This document shows, one piece after another, positions 37,801 through 52,400 of a stretch of 64,000 bases of DNA. Source of the stretch: Flaveria trinervia. Its lineage: Eukaryota > Streptophyta > Magnoliopsida > Asterales > Asteraceae. The notes beneath the pieces are model-generated. The model ran no database searches and was not told the origin of the DNA. It saw only the letters and a program-made list of their open reading frames with translations. Position 1 is the stretch's first letter. Each line of letters begins with the position of its first letter. The DNA lies in the NCBI GenBank assembly GCA_025506515.1, contig CM046453.1:5859410-5923409 (forward strand). Reading direction: 5' to 3'. The position numbers and the translations under genes were made by a program.

Positions 37801-40800
37801 GTAATTTACAAATTTAGATCTTGTTTGGGTTCTTCCTTATGCTTGCCTGGCGGATGGCCCACACCGCTGACGGTGTGTGATTTTGTACAGTATTCAGTTG
37901 AAACTTCAGTTAAACAAAACTGCATGTATGTGGAGTATCTTGGTGCTCAAATGGCACATTGGTTTCGGGTTGCTTTGGGTTTGCGCTCTAAAAATGTTCA
38001 ATGTCATAGTGATGCCATGAGGACATATGTAACAGATGTAGGTATATTGCATGACATGGCATTCCCAAAACCTGATGTGGCAAGGTTGGGCAGTGCTAAC
38101 CAAACAAGATTCGACGCAACTCTTGTGCAGAAGAAGTTTTCCTCCCCTGCTAATTGGGCCATCAGACAGGATACCAAAACCAACCTTAAACAGAGCTGCA
38201 TGTATGTGGAGTATCTTGGTGCTAAAACACACATTCGTTTCATGTTGCTTTGGGTTTGTGCTCTATGGAAGATGTTCAATGTCACAATGATCTGAAGAGG
38301 ACATATGTAGGTATTTTGCATGATATGGCATCCACAAAATCTGACATGGCAGGGTTAAGCACCGCCAATCATACAAGATTCAACCCAACACTCCTGCAAA
38401 AACAGCTTTTTTTTGCTGCTAATTGGGCCATTGAACAGGCTACCGAGACTGACCTTAAAGTGTATCTTTTGTGGCTTGAGTGGTTAGGTGATAATTTACA
38501 AGGATATTGCTCATTTTTCTCGACTTTTCAAAGCTTCTGAACGAAGAACTCAATCATTCCATTTGGAATTGCATTAGAAAATGTCGTAATGTTGATAATT
38601 GGGATTTGAGATCAGCTAACTTAACACCTATGCTTTCATTGGGGTATTCTAATTCAGATGCAATGATATCGGAATATTGCAGCAAAGTTTTAAAAGAGCA
38701 GTGAAGTGTGTTGAGTTGTTAAGGGTTAGTTATCAACAATGGCATGCTGAGAGTCAATTTAAGGATAACGTTAAGACTCGTCGTTTCATTCCTGTTTTGT
38801 TATCATTAAGGAAGCTTGAAGAAAGAATTCTTGATATAATAGTCGAGTCTTCTTTCTTTGATGAGCTTTATGAACTCTATAGGAAGCTCATTAATGATCA
38901 TTTATTTGCATGGAATGGATTGGTTTCATCTCAGTCTGATTGGATGTTAATATATGGCGGTCTTTGCTAAAAGATGCTAAAAAATTGGAAGTTTTTTGTG
39001 CAACAGAAGCAGAAATATTTCAGGTGCTCTTCGTTAAATAATCTTTTTCTGGACATAATGTACATGAAGGACAATCTTTTCACTTGAGACTACTTTATAA
39101 GCCAACCAGTTCTGTATAATGTTTCTTTTTATATGTCACGAAACACCCATTAGTTTTTACACCGAGTAGCTGCTTTTTGATATATCTTTACGAGGTTTTT
39201 TTTTCTTTCTAAATTTTGAAAGGCATAATTGCTTACTTTTGGCCAAATGAATCAAAACCAGATACATATTGGAGGGCTTATAAAGTAGTTTTTACACTGA
39301 ATAGCTACTCTTTGGTTGATCCTTACAATGGTTTTTTTGTCTATTCAAGATTTGAAAGACATTTTTTTTTGCTTTTGGCCAAAGAAACAAAAGTAGGTAC
39401 ATTTTGGAGGGCTTATAAAGTAGTTGTAATATACAATATATTGGTGGCCTCGATGTAAATGTTGAATACATGGGTGGCGTACGTGACTTTCTTCTTATTT
39501 GCACTATGTACTAAATTTAAACTTGAATTGTGTAGAATGACATGAAGGATTTGGAAAATGTATTTTTCTGGAACTTTAGTTCACAAAGTCCTTGCTGTGG
39601 GCACATGGAGGGCATCCATTGGCACCTTCTTCTGATGAAATATATAATATCAACAGAAGATCATAAATCTTTGTCATGCTATCTGGAAAAGAGATAGGCC
39701 CTTGCAGGAACAAGGTTCATCTATTTATTTTTATTATTATATTATTATCTCTATTATTATTATTTTATTATTAATATAATCTTTTATAAGGCTCTCTTTT
39801 CTTTTGATATCTTAGTTGTACTTTGCTGCTGATATACTTACTTTTATTGTTTCCTAGCCCAAAAGTACCCTATTGGGACTGCTGTTTCTACCAATCCTGA
39901 ACTACGTTTTCTTGCCATGCGAGGTGATGTTCTAATCCAGTCTATCTGAGATAAATAATTCTTTTCTTGAGGTTTTCTAATTATAGTGTGTATGGTATGC
40001 ATGTGTTGGTTTTGTTGTGTGTGGAGGCGTAGACAAAAGCCAGCAGGTCCTAGCCCTCTCACATGGTTTGGATTTATGGCAACGTGCCATATTTTAGTTT
40101 TTCTTGGTGGCAAAGAAATCTGCCGTATTTTTGTATTATAGATACATATATTGAACTTGTAATTCAGTGAGCTCCTAAATGATAAAATCCTAGTTGCAGC
40201 AAAGTGGAGATAGGTCACATAAACCAAACCACGACAAATCGTTTTCTTTTTTTGTTGTTCGTATGTTTGCTTGTGAGATGCTAACAACTAGTATCATAGA
40301 GCTTTAGCCTCGTGTCCTGAAGTCCAAACCATTTCAGCCTCTGAACAGCCGCCACTGCTGCTCACATCAATTACTTTACTTCGATCATAACTCGGTTAGG
40401 ATCTATCATGATTAATTTGATGATGGCATATTGGCATTGCTTCTATTATCCTCTTTGCCAAGAGTTGGTCTGGGGTGATGTCAATAGTTAGTAGTTCAGC
40501 TGAACTACTGTGAAGAACTACTAGGTATCTACCCTGATTGAAGGAACCTTTACTTGATTCTGGGAGAAGACATACAACACTGAAGTTCTGGTAATTATTC
40601 GAGTTCATTGTTAGATTGTTAGATATGGAAAGCAGAGAGAAATTTTGAATGGGGTAGCAATCAGGGCAGAAAGAGTAATCAATCAAAGCATCATTGGGAT
40701 TGCAAAGTGTTACAGTGGGAGTAGGCGGTAATCGAAAAAAAGGGGTTCAAAGATTTGGGTTCAAAAGAGGTCACCTAGAGACATGGTCGTGACGACAGAT

Positions 40801-43800
40801 TAGGTGATGCTAGGTGTAGCTTTGACAGCCTTTAGGTTAACTGATTAGAAGGCGGTTGCAACTAGTGAAGGAGATTATAGAAGTACAAGTGAAGATGGAG
40901 TGCAGTTTGAAGTTTGTCAAAAACCCTAAGTGGGAGATGGTTGTGTGTGGACTGTGGGTTTGTAGACAAAAGCGAGGCCTGCTTACATGGTTTGGATTTT
41001 TTGGCAACTTGCCGTATTTTAGTTCTTTTGGTGTCAAAGAAACCTCCCTATTTATGTATTATAAAGGCATGTGATGTATGTGTAAATCCATTAGCACCTA
41101 AATTAGAAGATCCTAGCTGCAGCAAAGTGGTTGAACGACCGAACCAGTATAAATATCTTGTAAACGCTTTCATTCTTTTTTTGTAGTGTGTGTGTGAGAT
41201 ACCTAACAGGTTACCAATGCACTAGAAGAGAATACTGTTTTTTGCTTTTATATGTTAGATATAAAGTACTGCTGCCCTCTCCAGAAGTTACCAATAGCTT
41301 TTGCTTTAGTCGTTTTTACTGATTATGTTGGTTAGATGTGTTTTCATTGGTTTATTTTTCAGTGTTTATTACATTAAACTTCTGTACTTTGCTCCATTTG
41401 TCCCAAGTGGGATAATCTACTAATTATTGTGCTATTTTTATGTATAGTAAGTTCTGAATGTTTGAGAAATTCATACATCAGCATGCTAAGTGTGTATTAT
41501 TGATTCTGTGTTTCCATCTACCATTTCCTTTATTATTGTGGCAAAGCAATTCCGAGAATATGTTCATCAGTTGTGAATATGCGATTAAGTATTTTTTGTG
41601 TATAAAGGTGTTTGCATTTCTGAGTTAATCATGAGTAAAGTGGATGATGACAACTTTGATGTGTTAAAGCAGATGGAGGATATGTGTAAGGTACCATTTT
41701 TAACAGTTTGTATATTCTGTTTTGTGTCTTTGTTTTTCTCATTATGAGTGGTAATTTTGAACAATGCTTTTTATTTTCTTTATGTTAAATTTGCAGATGC
41801 TTAAAAGTAAGTTCCATCATGAAAAGGACAAGTTGGAAAGAAATAGGTCTACTGAGCAAGCTTCTTCTTGTGGTGTTGTATCTAGTTGTTGTGTAATGAA
41901 CTATGACAAGTTATGCCAACCTTCTTTCTTGAGCTGTTGGCTTGATACTATTTCGTTGAGTGATTATACAAGTTTCTGTCTTGATATGAGGCTACTACAA
42001 GAATCACTAAATATTGTTGTTCTAGATGGAGAGGAACTAGAATCAGTAAGAGTAACTTTTTAGATTATTTTCATATTGTTTATATGGATTTTTCAATATG
42101 ACACACACATGTATATAGGGTCAACGCTCTTTTTTAGAACCAATGGTATTTTAAGAACCGTGAAAACTACTTGATAAGACGTATACATATCACTTCAATA
42201 AAAAGGTAAATATGAAAAACAATGGTTATGTATATCATTCCACACTTTCTTTGATATTATCTCCTCTTAGAAATTAATTTTAAAAATTATGTAAATATAC
42301 ATGTCATAAAGTATTTTCATATGTGCATTTTGAGACAAAACTATCAATTTCATATTTTTTAAAAATAAATCTTAAAAACATATTGAAATCCACATGCATT
42401 TTAGTCAGTCCTATAATAAGTAGTACGTGTCAGTTCTCAACTTACTATTGGTTTTAAAAAGAGCGTACTCATATATTGAATGCTCTACTAATCTACTATA
42501 CATCATGCCACAGGTTCAGTAATTACAGTTTATGAATAGGAAAATTCTGGCTCACATTATTACATTTACTTTTACGTTCATAGAAAACTGATGTGTTATG
42601 TAGCTTGAGTTTTTGATATGTACATATATTTTTTGGCTATCTTAGGGGTTATCATGTTTGGATTCGCTCTGGAAAACTACTTTGAGTCCTTTACTTAATT
42701 CTTCTTCAAGGCCTCCAACTGATTTCTCTCCTCATTATAAAATTTTATTGGTTCTTGAGGCTAGGACCTCTGTCAATTCTGGTTAGTACAAAACTTTCTA
42801 CCTAAAAAGAGAATTTCATCTTAAAGTATTTAATTTATGTTTTATATATAACAGCACATGCAAGCATTTCTTGTGCTGTTACTGGGATGTGGTATAATTG
42901 GCACACTTCTTTGTGGAAGCATCACTTGACTCGTGAAAAGGTACGCTCCATGGTCATTTAAGGTTGATAAAAAAATTGCACAGTTAACCCTTTTTCTGAA
43001 AAAAAAGAAGATATTTTTGTTTTTTTTGTGATGCAGACAAATCTGAGCCAACATGGTGATGTAGATCTGGTACCTGATATGCTTTTTCAGCCAGTGGCAA
43101 CAATGTCCTTAGACAAGATTATGTAAGGAACTATTTGCAACTGGAACCTGATTTGGACACCACCAAAATATTGAATTTGACAATAATGCCCTTACACATA
43201 GTTAACTCGTTTTGTAATTCTTAAATGGGCAAAATTGTAAAAAGCCAATAAGTTGTTGGTGTATGAATCACATCTCTTATATGTACGTCTTTGAAGTAAT
43301 AAGATGTATCGTATGTAACAGAATTATAACAAGTTTATGTTTTGCATGAAACTTAAATGAAAGTAGCATAAGTAAGTCAATTTGGGCAAGTTAAATAATT
43401 AAAATCTGATATTAATCTGTATCTGAAGAATCATTTGTAAAGGTTAAAAGTATGGTTAAAGCTTACGAACTTTTTTGGGCTTTGTAGAAGTGACTTGTAG
43501 ACACTTGATGGGAGCACATGCAACATATTATTTTTATAAATGTTGCTTGTTTTTTAGTTATATCTAAGCATATTCTAACGTTTATTTGTTCAAATGAAGG
43601 CGAAGTCCGATTGGTATCAAAGATCTTAGTGCACACGGCTTAAGACTTAGAATTGCTTCTGGTAATCTTTGGCTAACATCTCCACATATTGCTGAGTGTC
43701 ATCGTTTCTTGTTATCATCTGCTCGATTTCTGTTCCAGCAGGTAGCTGCTTATTTTTAGTTTATTATTATTATTCATTATAACTACTACTACTACTAGTG

Positions 43801-46800
43801 CTGTTGCTGCTACTATACTAATACTAATCTACTATTACTATTTGTTATTATTAAATGTGTGATTTTTATCTAGAAGCAAAATAGGTAGCTGTCTACTTAA
43901 GGCGTCATGGAAGCTTGCATATTGCTGAAATTGTTTTCTAATTTTTATGATTTCTGTTTATGTTTTCATTCAGATTATACTTGCTCATGAGAAGTCCTTT
44001 CAAGCTGATAAATGTTTTTTGATGAAATTGTTTTCAGCCCAGGTAAATGTGCCCAGGAGACTTTCTTTTAGCAGTGCCATATTATTGTTGTTTTTCTTAA
44101 CATTTTTTTCCTTAACAGAAAGTCGATGTAAGTGGTATCATGTATCTTCTGGCATCATCAACCCACTCAGTTCTGAAATCTTTGATAACTCCATTTATAG
44201 TGCCGTTGCTTGATGAGCTATATTCACAGAATTCAACTGGTGAACGACTGATGAAATTTACTGATCTGTGTTTGATCATTTTTTTTGTGTTGCTTGATAA
44301 TTTAAATGTTATGACTTTTTGTAGATTCTTTGTTGAGTCTCGCTTGTGCTTGGTTACGCATTGGAAGTTTACGCTATCATCTTCTAGTATGCTGTGATGA
44401 TGTAGATCCTGCTGTGAAGAGGAGTTTAAAATTAAATCAACTGACAGAGAGCATTGCGTCACTTGAACTTGAGATACAAGTACTATGTTCACAAATTTTA
44501 TGACTCTTGCCTTGTTTATCTTTAAAAGTTCCATAATGTTCCAATTGTTCTTACAGGTGCGTCAAGAGTGTGTTCATCTGGCCGGATGTTTCTCATTAAG
44601 TGAAGCTGATAAGGAGAAAACAAGATTATTAAATAATCTTAAGGATAAAAGAAACAGACTCCAAAGAGGAGTTGTGTTTCGTTCTGATCCGGGGAAATTT
44701 AAAAAGTTGAGATCAGAATGTGATGAATTTATGAATGTGGTTGTGACGGCATTTAAACATGTACAGGAGTTGCTGGGTCTAAATATGAAACGATCTGCTG
44801 ATCAACTACAATTAGCTGATCAAATACATGGCTGGCAGGTACTGATCACTTACCTGAACAAATTTAATGAAAATTTAATTATGTAGTTGGCTAATCCTTT
44901 CTTTCCTACTTTATCTAGAAAACTGCAACAGTTTTGTGGACCGATTATCAAAGGAATATTCTGAATATGTTGATATAGTCCAACCTGTTCAAATTGCAAT
45001 ATATGAAATGAAGTTGGGCTTCTCACTGTTGCTGTCTAACTGTCTACGTGGTCATTATCTGGATAGAGTTGGGCAGAAAAATATCGATATTGTATTGGTA
45101 AAAAATATAAATCTTTATTTTCTTTTACCATCACAGTTTGTCTGTTGACTCTGATGTTGATTATTTGATTGGTAGGGGGCAATTTATTCCTTTACAAGGT
45201 TCCCTAGGGGCGTGACAAGAAAATATGTGGAGGATAGTTTCAATACTAAACTTTCAGTTTTTGATACATCTTTCCCGACTTACATTGGGGAAGATGATAT
45301 GAACATGGTGGTGACTTTGGTTAAAGAATCTGCAAGAGACAATAATAAATATGAAGAGGTAACTATTTTTGGATATATATCTGACAATGGTACTCAGTTT
45401 GTTATCTTTTATTGGAATGTTAAATGCTTGATGCATGTTTTTTGTTTGCCAAAGGGTTCTGTTATGCAACTGGAGGCTTTAACACATCAGAATATCCTTC
45501 TTCGCGTTGTGCATTATGTGTCCCAGGCACACTTTCTTGATAATGCATCTTTCAAGGTAATTACTTCTTGGGTTGTTTTAAAATGTGACCTATCGGCACT
45601 TGTCAAAACATGTAAGACGCTTCAGTTTTCATTTTTTTAGTTGTAGTTACTAAAAGCCTTTTATTAACTTCATACAAGCTCAATATTCCACTTTCACAAA
45701 AATCTTATTTTGAAAGACCATTTTTTTTTGGTTTTTTCCTTCAAAGTATCTATTTATTGTTCTTTTTTGGTCAATAATGCATATAACCCTTGTATATTTC
45801 TGTGTTGTGGAGATTCAGTTTTTTTGTCCTGTTTAATTGGTGAAAGTTGAATTTTCATAAATGGACTAACTCTATATGAATATTAAATTCCCTTTTTCAC
45901 AAGAAAATAAAATAACTAATCACAATAAAGTGTGTTTTTCTAATGAGAAAATAGTTGAATATATTAGGAGTAAAAAAGAACAAATTAGTTGAATTTATAA
46001 TGTATTCAATCAATCAGAGTACGGCAATAGATGCAATTTATTTTTTACAGAATTACTTGTTTTGTTAGAACATAATAAAAATTTGTACTTCTTGTTTGTT
46101 TATTTATTTATTTATTTTTTTGCATAACAATAGCTCTTGGATAAGATGTTTGATGAATTTGCAAACCGGTGGATGAAAATGAAAATTCATGTTAGAACCA
46201 AAGAAGAGCTTGATTGTCAGCAGTACAGATTCAGACCTCGTGCTTTCGATTTAAAAGATGTCATTGAAATTGACGTTTCTACCCTTGAAAATTCCATTGG
46301 AAACGAAGCTTTCTCAGAATGGCAGGAGCTGGCTTATGAGGAAGTTGAAGCATCTTGTGAAAAGGTAGCATTTTTATATGCTAAAAGTAATACATTGGAT
46401 ATTTTTTTAGTTATCGTAGAGGTGGACATTTGGGCCCATTTAGACCCCTTAACTTAAAAGAAACATTTCAAATGGCTCTACAGTTGGCCATAATGTACTT
46501 TTTAAAGCATAAAAGTTTTAAATTCATTACGAGAGTGCTAATGCAAATACATGCTCCTTTTAGAAGAATGTTGATGATGAGCATGAAGTCTCGGTAAAAG
46601 ATTGGAATCTCCTGCTGGATGCTATGCTGAATGAAATGGTCAATGTGTATATTACCATATTTGGTTCCATGGATCTCCTTCAACCTGTGAGTTGACTTGT
46701 TTGACTTTTATACTTGATATTTCAATTAATGAGCAGCGCACTGGAATAATATCTATTTATTGTTGCTTCTATTCAGGTAGGATTTGTTCAGGTGTCTGAT

Positions 46801-49387
46801 GCAGATAGGCTGCGCTCTTTCTTGGATTCCTATACTTTGGGTACAAGAGTAATAAAAGGTGATCAACTGTTGGATTATAACATTTAGGGTGGTCACCCAC
46901 ATATATGTCTAGCTTCATATAAATACAAATCTCATTTGTATACTATACTTTTCAGATCTAGAGGGCTTATTATGCTCGAGTTTGGATTCTAAACTTATTC
47001 CAGAACATGTACTACGCCTTTGCTTGGAGCATGAAAAGAACTTTCTTTCATCTCATCAACCAAATCGTTCTTCCAATTTCTACAAGGTTTTGTGCGCTAT
47101 TACTTTTTACTGTTGATAAACTTATTTTTAATTCTTACATCTTGTTTGCTTGTAATATAGGATTCAAATGCTTCCTTGTTGGCTAAGATGGTGGGCCCGG
47201 TTATGAAACTCCAACAGCGAATTCGTCATCTTATGAGTGAATGGGATGACCATCCTGCTCTTCAGAAAATTTTGGATGTGATAGATATGATCTTGTCTAT
47301 TCCAATGAACACCCCAGTTGCTAAGGTCACTTTTGCTTTCTTTTTGTTTTTAAAAAGAGAGAAATATTGGCAATTGACTTGTGTTACTTAAATATCATTG
47401 TTCATGTGAGTAGAAATATCATGTTGTTTTTGTTTCTGTTCCTTGTAGGCTATGTCAGGCTTGCAGTTTTTACTTAACAGGGTTCGGAACCTTCAAGAAA
47501 CTGTTTCAAAGTTCCCTCTTTCCGGTAAAGTTTTTTACATTTGTCTAGTTACATGGAGACAGATGATGGGTTCATTTCATTTTTATAAAATTACAGATCA
47601 CTTGGATCCAATTATTGCTCTGGTGTCCTCGTGGCAAAAGATGGAATTTGAATCATGGCCTGCTTTACTTGATGAAGTTCAAGCACAATTTGACACTAAT
47701 GCTGGCCAGGTATCAGTCGGTTTTAATGACAGTTCTATTAGTCAACTGTTGAATGCCCTTTTGGAATTACTTGATCAAAAGAATTCATGTGTTAAATTTT
47801 TTACTTTGTTTTGTCTGTCTTGTTGGTTCTTACTTGTTGTGTGATATTAACGTCTTAAACTTTTGGGTACTATTGCAGTTATGGTTCCCGTTACACTCGG
47901 TTCTTCAACATAGTCATTCTGTAGATACCGATGATTATAGTCAGGCCACCATGCAGAGGCATGTTTATAACCTGTGATATAAGTTAGAAGCTTTTTTAAA
48001 ATTTCTGAAATTTTTTAACATATCAACTTTTTTTTAAAACTTAGTTTGGAGGAGTTCATTCAGACTTCCAGCATTGGGGAGTTCAAAAGGCGTCTTCAAC
48101 TTGTTTTTGCCTTCCATGGCCACATCAGCACATCAATTAGTCAGAAATCTGGTTTAAGGTTTGCCAGTCTCCTGCCTGTCTGTCTTCTTCAGTTTTTTTA
48201 TAGATAGCTTGCATATAAATCATGTGATCATATTTTTCTCGTCTTATGTCATGCAGCTGTAGTCATAAGGACAATGTGAAGATTCTGTACAATACATTTG
48301 GCTTCTATGTTCAATTCCTGCCAATGTTAGTTTTTTTAATGCATATTAAATAAGTGAAATTTTGTTACATAAAAATCTAGACGAAATCAATGATTTTGTA
48401 TTTCAGAGTTCTTGAAAAATCAGCATCTAACAGAAAGAATATTGAGGGAGAACTGAAAGAATTCTTGAAACTGTGCAAATGGGAACGTAATGAGTGGTAT
48501 ATGACAATGGAGACTTCAAAACGTAACCGTATGAAGTATAAAAAGCTGATTCAGAAGTATACTGTGAGTGATGTAATTTTTTCTTTATTATATAAAGCAG
48601 AAAAAGCATGGCATTTTCTATTTTGGAAATGTTTTAGCTAGTTGAGAGGTTAATTGGCTATTAGTTTAATCAGTTGAAAATCGATGATGTCATCTATTTT
48701 GTAACATGTTTTAATGTCGCAGGATGTGCTGAAGCAACCTGTAATGCTCATTCTTAATGAAGCAGCTGCTCAAAGTGGACTAAGAACAACAGCAGTCAAC
48801 AATCACACATTATTTAGTAATTCTTTTGAGAAATACAAGCAAGTTCTTGATGTTGCTTGCCATGAAACTCATTTCCAAAACAAAAGGAGGTATCTACGTA
48901 AATTGGCTTATTCTTAGATTTTCGAGCGCATGCCATCTAGTGGTCTTAGTTTCAACCCTTTTACTTATGAGTTGGTCTATTTCTTTTTTTTTCTTTTTTC
49001 TTTTTATCTCAAACGAGTCAAGTATACAAAATAAACAAAAGATCAACTGGTCAAATAGGTGAAACTGATTATAATATTGTCTGATAAGACTGATTATCTA
49101 TTATAGTTACCACATGTGTTCCTTTGTAACTTTTTAATATTGTCTGATAAGACTGATTATCTATTTATTATTATCATATCTTTTAACCCATTACCTAACC
49201 TGACTGACCCACCCATCTCCCTACTTGGGATACAGGGTCATACCGCTTTCTACTTGGAAAAATAAAGCAGATATGGTATTGGAAGATATGCGCGTTACAT
49301 ATTCTAAAGAATCTGACCACACATGTGTGCACTTGGAGGAAACTAAAGGTTTTTTTTCATTTCATTGTTAGTTTTTATTTTCTTATG

Positions 49388-49426
<39 letters not shown>

Positions 49427-52400
49427 TGTATGTATATACATATACATGTATACATATATATATGTATGTGTGTGTATGTATGCGTATATATATATTGACG
49501 CTTTCAACCTTGGGGTATTTTTCAGGGAATATAGATATTGTTAGTAATTTCATAGATTTGCAATCTTCGAGTGGTGTTACAAAGGAAGAGTGGGATCAAA
49601 TCCAATACACATTTGAAACAATCAGCACAAATCTTATTGATTGTGGTGAACTCTGGAAGGATGCTAAAAAGAGTTTGGGAAAAAGATCTCTCTCTGAATT
49701 GCTAAAATTATTGGATAAATGTGGATTATCTAAGCATAGATCTACATTCATTGAGGTGTGAATGATATTTTTCATATTCTGAAGGCCAAAACTGGGTCAG
49801 CCAAATTTGTGCAATTTCTTATAGTTGTTTTTTATTCTCAAGTTATTTTTCTTGTAGTCATCTCTGATATTTATTTTCTTTGGTGGGTTTGGATCGTAGG
49901 ATCAATCCATGAAGCATAAATTAAGCCGATGGTTTCTTCAACCATCTTATGTTATGGATCATTTGCTTCTTAAAGAAGGGAGATTATCCTTTGATGTTGT
50001 TGCCTTAGAGAAAGCTCAAAATCTTCCCATGGATAATAAAGAAATTGTCTGGAAAACAACGAATGAATACTTCTTCAAAAGTATATATTCCTTGAGCCAT
50101 TTGCAGAAAGTTAGCTTCAACTTTCACAAGGATTTTACACTTGAACAGGTAAACACAGAAACTATTTTGACTTATTTTTACTTATCGGGAAAAAATACAT
50201 TTTTTCTTAGGTTTCAAGCAACTCAGCGGAACCAACACACGGACACGCACAAACGATTATCACGAAGAAAATAGAAAATAAAAGACACGAATTTAATGTG
50301 GTTCGGTCGGTGTGACCTACATCCACGGGCTACACCTAGGGTTTTTCTGTATTTGCTTAGTACAAAGATTACAAATATATGACAGGGTATATAGAGTAGA
50401 GACTAATTAGGGTTAACAACTTAGTGAACAAGAAAACTAAACATGGGCCCAAGCTCAAAGCCTTTAGAAACCCAACATCTTTTTCTTCTTTGTTCATCAA
50501 AAGTATAGATTTTATGATTTTATCAGCTTGTATGCGTAGATCTACGACTTTTGTTAGAGTTTTTTTTTTCTATTTAGTGTTGGAGTTTGTTTGGGAACTC
50601 GATACAAAGTTTGTGTTCACTTCTGCATTCAATACTAGAGGTGATAGAATGAAGATACATTGCACAAAGTTTATTCATTACATTTTAATGAACAAAGTTT
50701 ATTCATTACATTTTAATGGAGACACTATTATTTGGCGGTAACCTATAGAATATGAAGATACATTGCACAAAGTTTATTCATTACATTTTAATGAACATTT
50801 TTCTCTGTAGGTTAATAGGTCTGTTTCTTACATTGATCATCTTGTTGAGATACAAAAGTCCCATAGAGCTACTGCCTATGATCTTGCCAAGGGCTTGGAA
50901 CTCCTAAAGAAGCGCACTTTGCCATTACATAGTTTATTTTTAAGCAACTCAGGGGGCTGCTTTTCTCACAATCAAGTTATTGTTTCTAAATGCATGTGGC
51001 GTCAAAAGGTTCTCTTAAAATTGAATTTGAATATTTATATAAAAGATGGAAACTGGTGAACCTTATATGATTATGATGCTCATACTTCAATTTATTGTTG
51101 CAGCAACTTTTTGATGCTATATGTAACATAATAGAGGATGAATGTTTGTTGCTAAAAAGAGTTAAAAACAACCATATAAACAATTGTGAAAGTGTTGCTC
51201 CTGCTGCTAGTCGGATTCATCTTTTTCTAGAGAAATTTGCTCCTGAATTCAAAAAGTCCAAGGTAAAATGTTACTTTTTATAAAGTTTTTTTTAGTTAAA
51301 AATCCGTTACTGAAAAAAAATACAGCATAACTACATAATGGGACAAAGGTGCAAGTAATTTCGTGTAACGATTTGTAAATTTTTGTCACCTAATTTGTTC
51401 CTTAAGGTTATTATTATTTTTTTATGCAGATAAAATATATTTTCATAATGCTCAGTATTCAGTTTACTAGGGAAAATTTTTCATAAAATTTATTGATAAA
51501 ATTATGAATGATAATGACATTCTAATATTATTCCAATAAAGTCACTCATACTTTTTCTAACCGCAAAAACTTCTCAAAGTATCATTGTTGTGCATTTTTT
51601 TATAGATGGTAAGATTATTTAATTCTGAGTGGCATAAATTAGATATATGTGAATCGTGGTTACTATTTAGTGATTATTTTTTCCAAGTTGACTTAAATCA
51701 AATGGAACATATTATTTAATGAACTCTTTTTTTCACTATTTTGTTTCCTAGTTTAGGTGAAGTTTCTAAAAAAAATATCATCAGTAGATAGTAACCATGA
51801 TTCTTGTATGTTGTATTAGGTCACTTAACTTTAAACCTTTCATAAAAGTATCTTACAACAATGGAACAAAATTAAAACTTTTGAGTGGTTTTTTATGGTT
51901 GAAAAAAGATGGTGAAGTTATTGGAACACTGAAAGTTGGTGACTATTAGATGAAATACTCCCTAAAGTTGATATTTGTAATCATGATTCTTATCATTGTC
52001 AACTCTTAATACCGAGACTGTTACATACTAATGTTATACCGTATCGACAGGAAATGCTGGATAATTATCTTTTTGGTGATTGTGGCACTCCAATAAGCAC
52101 ATCGGTTGTATTGCATCCTTTTGGCATTACAAAGCAAATGGAAAAGTTTGTCCAACATAACTTTCTATTAGTCAAGAATTTTGAAAAGCATTTACTTGCT
52201 ATTCGTAAGGAAGATCTGCATGCGGGATTAGCAAAAAATGTTCTGCTGGACCATTTCGAGGACATTATCACAAACGTATATATTTTTCTTAGTTTTTAGC
52301 CTTTTTTGCATCATAAGTTCTTTGCTTGGTAAAGCTAAGTTTATTTGAATCTTTCAGGGTAACCTTTTAGATGAATACTATAATTCTGGTTTGGAAGAAA

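Noticed and set aside
40396..40686. A 96-residue minus-strand frame in intron 36 of MDN1
   Set aside because: It lies inside the TRIM interior and resembles no known protein. Elements of this type are non-coding.
45557..46133. A hidden exon in the long intron 49 of MDN1
   Set aside because: Exons 49 and 50 already join in phase 0 and no open, conserved segment with splice sites was found between them.
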